35,282 nt of DNA from Anaerolineales bacterium (GTDB lineage Bacteria > Chloroflexota > Anaerolineae > Anaerolineales > UBA11579): NCBI GenBank assembly GCA_016932165.1, contig JAFGDK010000052.1, forward strand, positions 1 to 35,282. Reading direction: 5' to 3'. A program made the position numbers and the translations under genes. Positions 32,173 through 35,282 of the stretch are shown in pieces. Below the pieces are notes generated by a model that saw nothing but the letters and a program-made list of their open reading frames with translations, did not search any database and was not told where the DNA came from. Position 1 is the first letter of the stretch, and every line of letters starts with the position of its first letter.

Positions 32173-32981
32173 CCCGCCCGCTGATCCTGCTCACCAACGA
32201 TGACGGCATCCACTCCCCCGGGTTGGCCGCCGCTGCCTCCGCCCTGGATTGCCTCGGAGAGCTGCTGATCGTAGCCCCCGCCGTTCAGCAAACCAGTATG
32301 GGACGCAGCCGTTCCCAGCTCAATGGAGCCGATGGGCGCATCTCCCCTGCCGAAGTGATTTACCAAGACCAACGCTGGCAGGGGTATGCAGCAAATGCCA
32401 CCCCGGCCCTCGCAGTGAGCCATGCTATTCAGGAGATTGCCAGCCGCCCGATTGACCTGGCAGTCTCCGGGATTAACTACGGCGAAAACATCGGCTCCTG
32501 TGTAACCGTCTCCGGCACAATCGGCGCCGCCATTGAAGCCGCGGATCAAGGCATCCCCGCCCTGGCAGTCTCTCTTGAAATCCTGGGCACCGATTATCAC
32601 TCACATAACACCGAAATCAATTTTGAGGCTGCTGCCCATTTCACCCGGCTGGTGGCCCAAAAAATACTTGCCGCTCAATTGCCCTTCGATGTGGATGTGC
32701 TCAAGCTGGAGATTCCTGCCGCGGCCACCAATCAAACCAAGGCCGTCATCACCCGACAGGACAGACTTTCCTATTACATGCCGTCTATGGAGAAGCGCAG
32801 TAACTTATCCACGCCGGCTGATTTTAAGCATACCCCCTCCAAAGGGCAGTACACCAACACGGATACCGATGCCTACGCCCTGGCGCAGGGGCTGGTCTGC
32901 ATCACCCCGCTGAGCATTGATCTGACCTCCCGTATCGCGCTGGCAGAATTATCCACACTATTGGATACACCATTTATCTGA
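32169..32981 (+). CDS. surE: SurE 5'/3'-nucleotidase
   Basis: Protein of 270 residues. SurE signatures: LLTNDDGIHSPGL (metal Asp8, Asp9 area), VAPAVQQTSMGRSRS (the Ser ligand) and AVSGINYGENIG (the Asn ligand). SurE removes phosphate from nucleoside monophosphates and short polyphosphates and can be active on other phosphates. It is usually found with stationary-phase genes; here it sits in a sugar-regulated operon with another phosphatase, directly overlapped by it. It may clear sugar-phosphate or nucleotide intermediates, but this is inference. Confidence 0.93.
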   Translation: MTRPLILLTNDDGIHSPGLAAAASALDCLGELLIVAPAVQQTSMGRSRSQLNGADGRISPAEVIYQDQRWQGYAANATPALAVSHAIQEIASRPIDLAVSGINYGENIGSCVTVSGTIGAAIEAADQGIPALAVSLEILGTDYHSHNTEINFEAAAHFTRLVAQKILAAQLPFDVDVLKLEIPAAATNQTKAVITRQDRLSYYMPSMEKRSNLSTPADFKHTPSKGQYTNTDTDAYALAQGLVCITPLSIDLTSRIALAELSTLLDTPFI

Positions 32982-33004
32982 TATTCAAAAGGAACAGGAG
33001 AACT

Positions 33005-33448
33005 ATGACTGAAAAGCAAGCAATCGTCCGTAAAATGACCGGAGAATGGAACCGGACCCCAAAATGGGAGGGGATGCGTTCCCGGGTTTATCCCACAGGC
33101 AATCAATACGCCGAAGTCACTGAGAATTGGCTGATCGGTAAAAAAGAAGGCGCTGAAAACTTCGCTGTTCGCTATTATCATATTGGGGCAGGCGGCTTCT
33201 CCCGCAAGGAACACCACGCCTACGACCACGGCGTGATCATTCTGCACGGCAAGGGAGAAGTGCTCATCGGCGAGGAAAAGAAACCCTTCAGCCAGGGAGA
33301 TGTGATCTATATCCCACCTGACATCGAGCATCAGCTGATCAACACCGGGAAAGAGCCGATGGGTTTCTTGTGCATCATCCCCGCAAAGCGCAAAAAAAAT
33401 GGGCAGATCGTCTGGGCGGACGAAAACATAAAATTTGATAACCAGTAA
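33005..33448 (+). CDS. Cupin-domain protein
   Basis: Protein of 147 residues with one cupin barrel (about 55-130). Motif 1 is HHAYDHGVIILHGKGEV, giving His ligands, and motif 2 is IPPDIEHQLINTG, giving the last His. The N-terminal part (1-50) has WNRTPKWEGMRSR and no known domain. Small cupins include sugar isomerases, dioxygenases and binding proteins; with this operon a sugar isomerase or epimerase is plausible, but no family-specific residues decide it. AGGAG lies before ATG 33005, 23 bases after surE. Confidence 0.85.
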   Translation: MTEKQAIVRKMTGEWNRTPKWEGMRSRVYPTGNQYAEVTENWLIGKKEGAENFAVRYYHIGAGGFSRKEHHAYDHGVIILHGKGEVLIGEEKKPFSQGDVIYIPPDIEHQLINTGKEPMGFLCIIPAKRKKNGQIVWADENIKFDNQ

Positions 33449-33468
33449 CCCGATCGAGGGCAGACCCG

Positions 33469-34467
33469 ATGATGGAAAAACTATCTTGGGCGGTATTGGG
33501 CACTGGTAAGATCAGCAACCGGTTTGCCGCTGCCCTGAACCACATCCCTGAAAAAGCCGAGTTCCTGGCGGTTGGCTCCCGCAACCAGGAAACTGCCAAT
33601 GCTTTTGGTGACAGGTACAACATCCCCCGCCGCTACGACAGCTACCCGAAAGTGGCCGCCGACCCTGATGTCGATATCGTCTACATCGGTACGCCAGGCG
33701 TATTCCACCTGCGGGATGTGAAAATGTGCCTGAATGCTGGCAAACATGTACTCTGTGAAAAAGCCTTCACCATCAACGCCGGGGAAGCCCAGGCATTGAT
33801 CAACCTGGCTCGAAAAAAAAGGCTCTTCCTAATGGAAGCGATGTGGACCCGCTTCTTCCCTATCCACGTTAAGATTCGGCAAATGCTGGCTGAGGGTCTG
33901 ATCGGCAAAGTCAACGGGATCACGATCAACTTCATTGCCAAGCCCCCCTTCGACCCCAACAACCGCTTCTTCAACATCAACCTGGGTGCCGGCGTGCTGC
34001 TCGATACCGCATCTTATGGCGTTTCCTGGGCCTCCAGCCTCTTCGGCCAGCCCGAAGCTGTCACCGGCCTGGCCGTCTTTGGCGAATCCGGCGCCGATGA
34101 TCAAACCTCGCTGGTGCTGCGTTACCCCGGCGGACAGCTGGTCAGCCTGATGTCCTCCCAAATCTCTTACGATGACAAGGATGCCGTCATCTTTGGCACC
34201 AGCGGCAAGATCATCGTCCACGACCCATGGTACAAGCCCACCCGCATGACCGTTTATCTCGAGGGCAAGCAGCCTGAAGAGATCATCATGCCCCTCAAAG
34301 GCTATAACGGCTACGAATTTGAAGCCATGGAAGTGATGAACTGCATCAAAGCCGGTAAGCTGGAGTCACAGATCATGCCGCTCGACGAGACCCTCTCGAT
34401 CATGAAGACCCTGGATGCCGTCCGCCAGCAGTGGGGGCACAGCTACCCATTCGAAGAACAGGACTGA
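33469..34467 (+). CDS. Gfo/Idh/MocA-family NAD(P)-dependent oxidoreductase
   Basis: Protein of 332 residues. Rossmann N-domain with GTGKISNRFAAAL, the GTPGVFHLRDV segment and LCEKAFTINAGEA, where Lys is the catalytic residue (EKA in place of the common EKP). The C-terminal domain (about 130-330) is the usual open beta sheet. Enzymes of this family oxidise or reduce sugar or polyol carbons, often creating a keto group. Here it may oxidise the imported phosphorylated compound before decarboxylation. ATG 33469 is eight bases after GAGGG; a second ATG follows at 33472. Substrate unknown. Confidence 0.88.
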   Translation: MMEKLSWAVLGTGKISNRFAAALNHIPEKAEFLAVGSRNQETANAFGDRYNIPRRYDSYPKVAADPDVDIVYIGTPGVFHLRDVKMCLNAGKHVLCEKAFTINAGEAQALINLARKKRLFLMEAMWTRFFPIHVKIRQMLAEGLIGKVNGITINFIAKPPFDPNNRFFNINLGAGVLLDTASYGVSWASSLFGQPEAVTGLAVFGESGADDQTSLVLRYPGGQLVSLMSSQISYDDKDAVIFGTSGKIIVHDPWYKPTRMTVYLEGKQPEEIIMPLKGYNGYEFEAMEVMNCIKAGKLESQIMPLDETLSIMKTLDAVRQQWGHSYPFEEQD

Positions 34468-34470
34468 GCT

Positions 34471-35106
34471 ATGGCCATCTATCTGGATTCTGCCATCATC
34501 TCAGAAGCCAAAGCCGCCGTGGCAAACGGCTGGCTTTACGGCATCACCACCAACCCCTCCCTGCTGGCCAAATCCGATCTCCCCCCAGCAGAGACCTACA
34601 CCCAACTCAGCACACTGCCAGTCAAAGAAATTTATTACCAGGTATCAGCCAGCCATCCAGATCAGATGCTGCACGAAGCGCAGCTTGCCCGCCAAATCCT
34701 CGGCGATAAGCTGGTCGTCAAAATCCCACCCACCAAACAGGGATTTGCCTTCTGCGCCCAGATCAGTGCGGAATACAAAACTTGCCTGACCGCCATTTTC
34801 AGCCCGGCACAGGCTCTGACCGCCCGCGCTGCCAGGGCCGATTACATTGCCATCTACGTCAACAGAGCCACCAAGCTGGCCGGAGATGGACTCGCCCTGA
34901 CCCGCGCCATCGCTGAGGTTCTGGCGGGCGGGCAGACTGAAATCCTCGCCGCCAGTCTTAAATCGGTCGATGAGGTGATTGCCGCCCACCAGGCCGGTGC
35001 TCACCACCTCACCTTGCCTTTCGACATCCTCCAGTCCCTCATCGAGAACCCTCTCTCCGGCCAAGCCGTAGCCCAGTTCACCGAGGGCGGGGCTCATTTG
35101 ATCTAA
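34471..35106 (+). CDS. Fructose-6-phosphate aldolase-like (FSA/TalC) transaldolase-family protein
   Basis: Protein of 211 residues, near the FSA length. Conserved points: LDSA with Asp6, GITTNPSLL, the Gln of YYQVSAS, the Schiff-base Lys in VVKIPPT, LTAIFSPAQAL and IYVNR, where the Tyr is the FSA-type acid residue. It should make or cleave a hydroxyketone-aldol bond, e.g. fructose-6-P to dihydroxyacetone plus glyceraldehyde-3-P. It starts three bases after the oxidoreductase stop and closes the visible operon. The PPT in place of the common PMT/PVT may alter substrate use. Confidence 0.88.
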   Translation: MAIYLDSAIISEAKAAVANGWLYGITTNPSLLAKSDLPPAETYTQLSTLPVKEIYYQVSASHPDQMLHEAQLARQILGDKLVVKIPPTKQGFAFCAQISAEYKTCLTAIFSPAQALTARAARADYIAIYVNRATKLAGDGLALTRAIAEVLAGGQTEILAASLKSVDEVIAAHQAGAHHLTLPFDILQSLIENPLSGQAVAQFTEGGAHLI

Positions 35107-35282
35107 TCCCCAGCTGACTGGTTTTCCAATCATCAGGCGGCTTAATCTCTTCCTCACAACGGAAAACGTTAAACAAACATCACCCGCCCCGAATATAATC
35201 CCAGAGAGGGGAGAGACTCATCATTTCCCCAAGTCGCTGCCTTGCCAGGAGAAAACCAAAGAATAACCTTAGCCACGTGAAA

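Noticed and set aside
1-35282. CRISPR array, insertion sequence, prophage or integron
   Set aside because: No evenly spaced repeats, transposase, integrase or phage structural genes are visible; the lone HTH protein at 275 is not enough.
35268-35282. CCACGTGAAA at the window edge as a further operator of the SorC regulon
   Set aside because: It has a six-base CACGTG centre with no N4 spacer and is cut by the window end, so it does not fit the motif.

Overview
The window looks like a bacterial chromosome segment of roughly half G+C. It is most likely from the phylum Chloroflexota (Anaerolineae or a near relative). This is inferred from the mix of families: SHOCT-like/DUF4097 pair, large Pro/Thr-linker lipoproteins, NarL-type PAS-GAF kinase, lmo0937-type and YtxH small membrane proteins, and a B12-binding radical SAM/DUF4070 enzyme. 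No rRNA or marker gene confirms it. One tRNA-Arg(CCU) is present. I see no CRISPR array, insertion sequence or phage block.

Region 1 (1-9.9 kb, all + strand) is a sensory and envelope-stress block. It holds an excisionase-like HTH protein, a PAS-GAF histidine kinase translationally coupled to a NarL/LuxR response regulator, dodecin, a PAS-GGDEF diguanylate cyclase and a lone receiver protein. A run of small membrane proteins follows (GlsB/YeaQ, YggT-like, YtxH, lmo0937-type and unnamed ones), with two coiled-coil membrane-anchored proteins and tiny charged or Cys/His-containing ORFs. A 56-bp hairpin element occurs twice here.

Region 2 (10-18.9 kb) is mixed. It holds a B12-binding radical SAM protein, tRNA-Arg, a SHOCT-like/DUF4097 surface pair behind a near-consensus promoter, a lipoprotein, an aminoglycoside-phosphotransferase-fold kinase, NADP isocitrate dehydrogenase and a six-TM HD-GYP phosphodiesterase.

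Region 3 (18.9-35.1 kb) is the most interesting part: a self-contained PTS-linked catabolic locus. A rightward operon carries a SorC-family regulator, a HAD-IIA phosphatase, SurE, a cupin, a Gfo/Idh/MocA dehydrogenase and a fructose-6-phosphate-aldolase-like enzyme. Divergent from it are galactitol-type PTS IIA, IIB and IIC genes, then a membrane protein and a URO-D-like protein. A second leftward operon carries UlaE-like epimerase, UlaD-like decarboxylase, 2-oxo-acid dehydrogenase E1alpha/E1beta/E2, HPr and Enzyme I. Two promoters 4.4 kb apart (ulaE and the SorC gene) carry the same tandem operator, core TCAC-N4-GTGA, spaced 20-21 bp. This ties transporter, pathway, general PTS phosphocarriers and a pyruvate-type dehydrogenase into one apparent regulon. 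The UlaD homologue differs from the characterised enzyme at two specificity positions, so the substrate may not be ascorbate/ketogulonate. The pathway chemistry is inferred.
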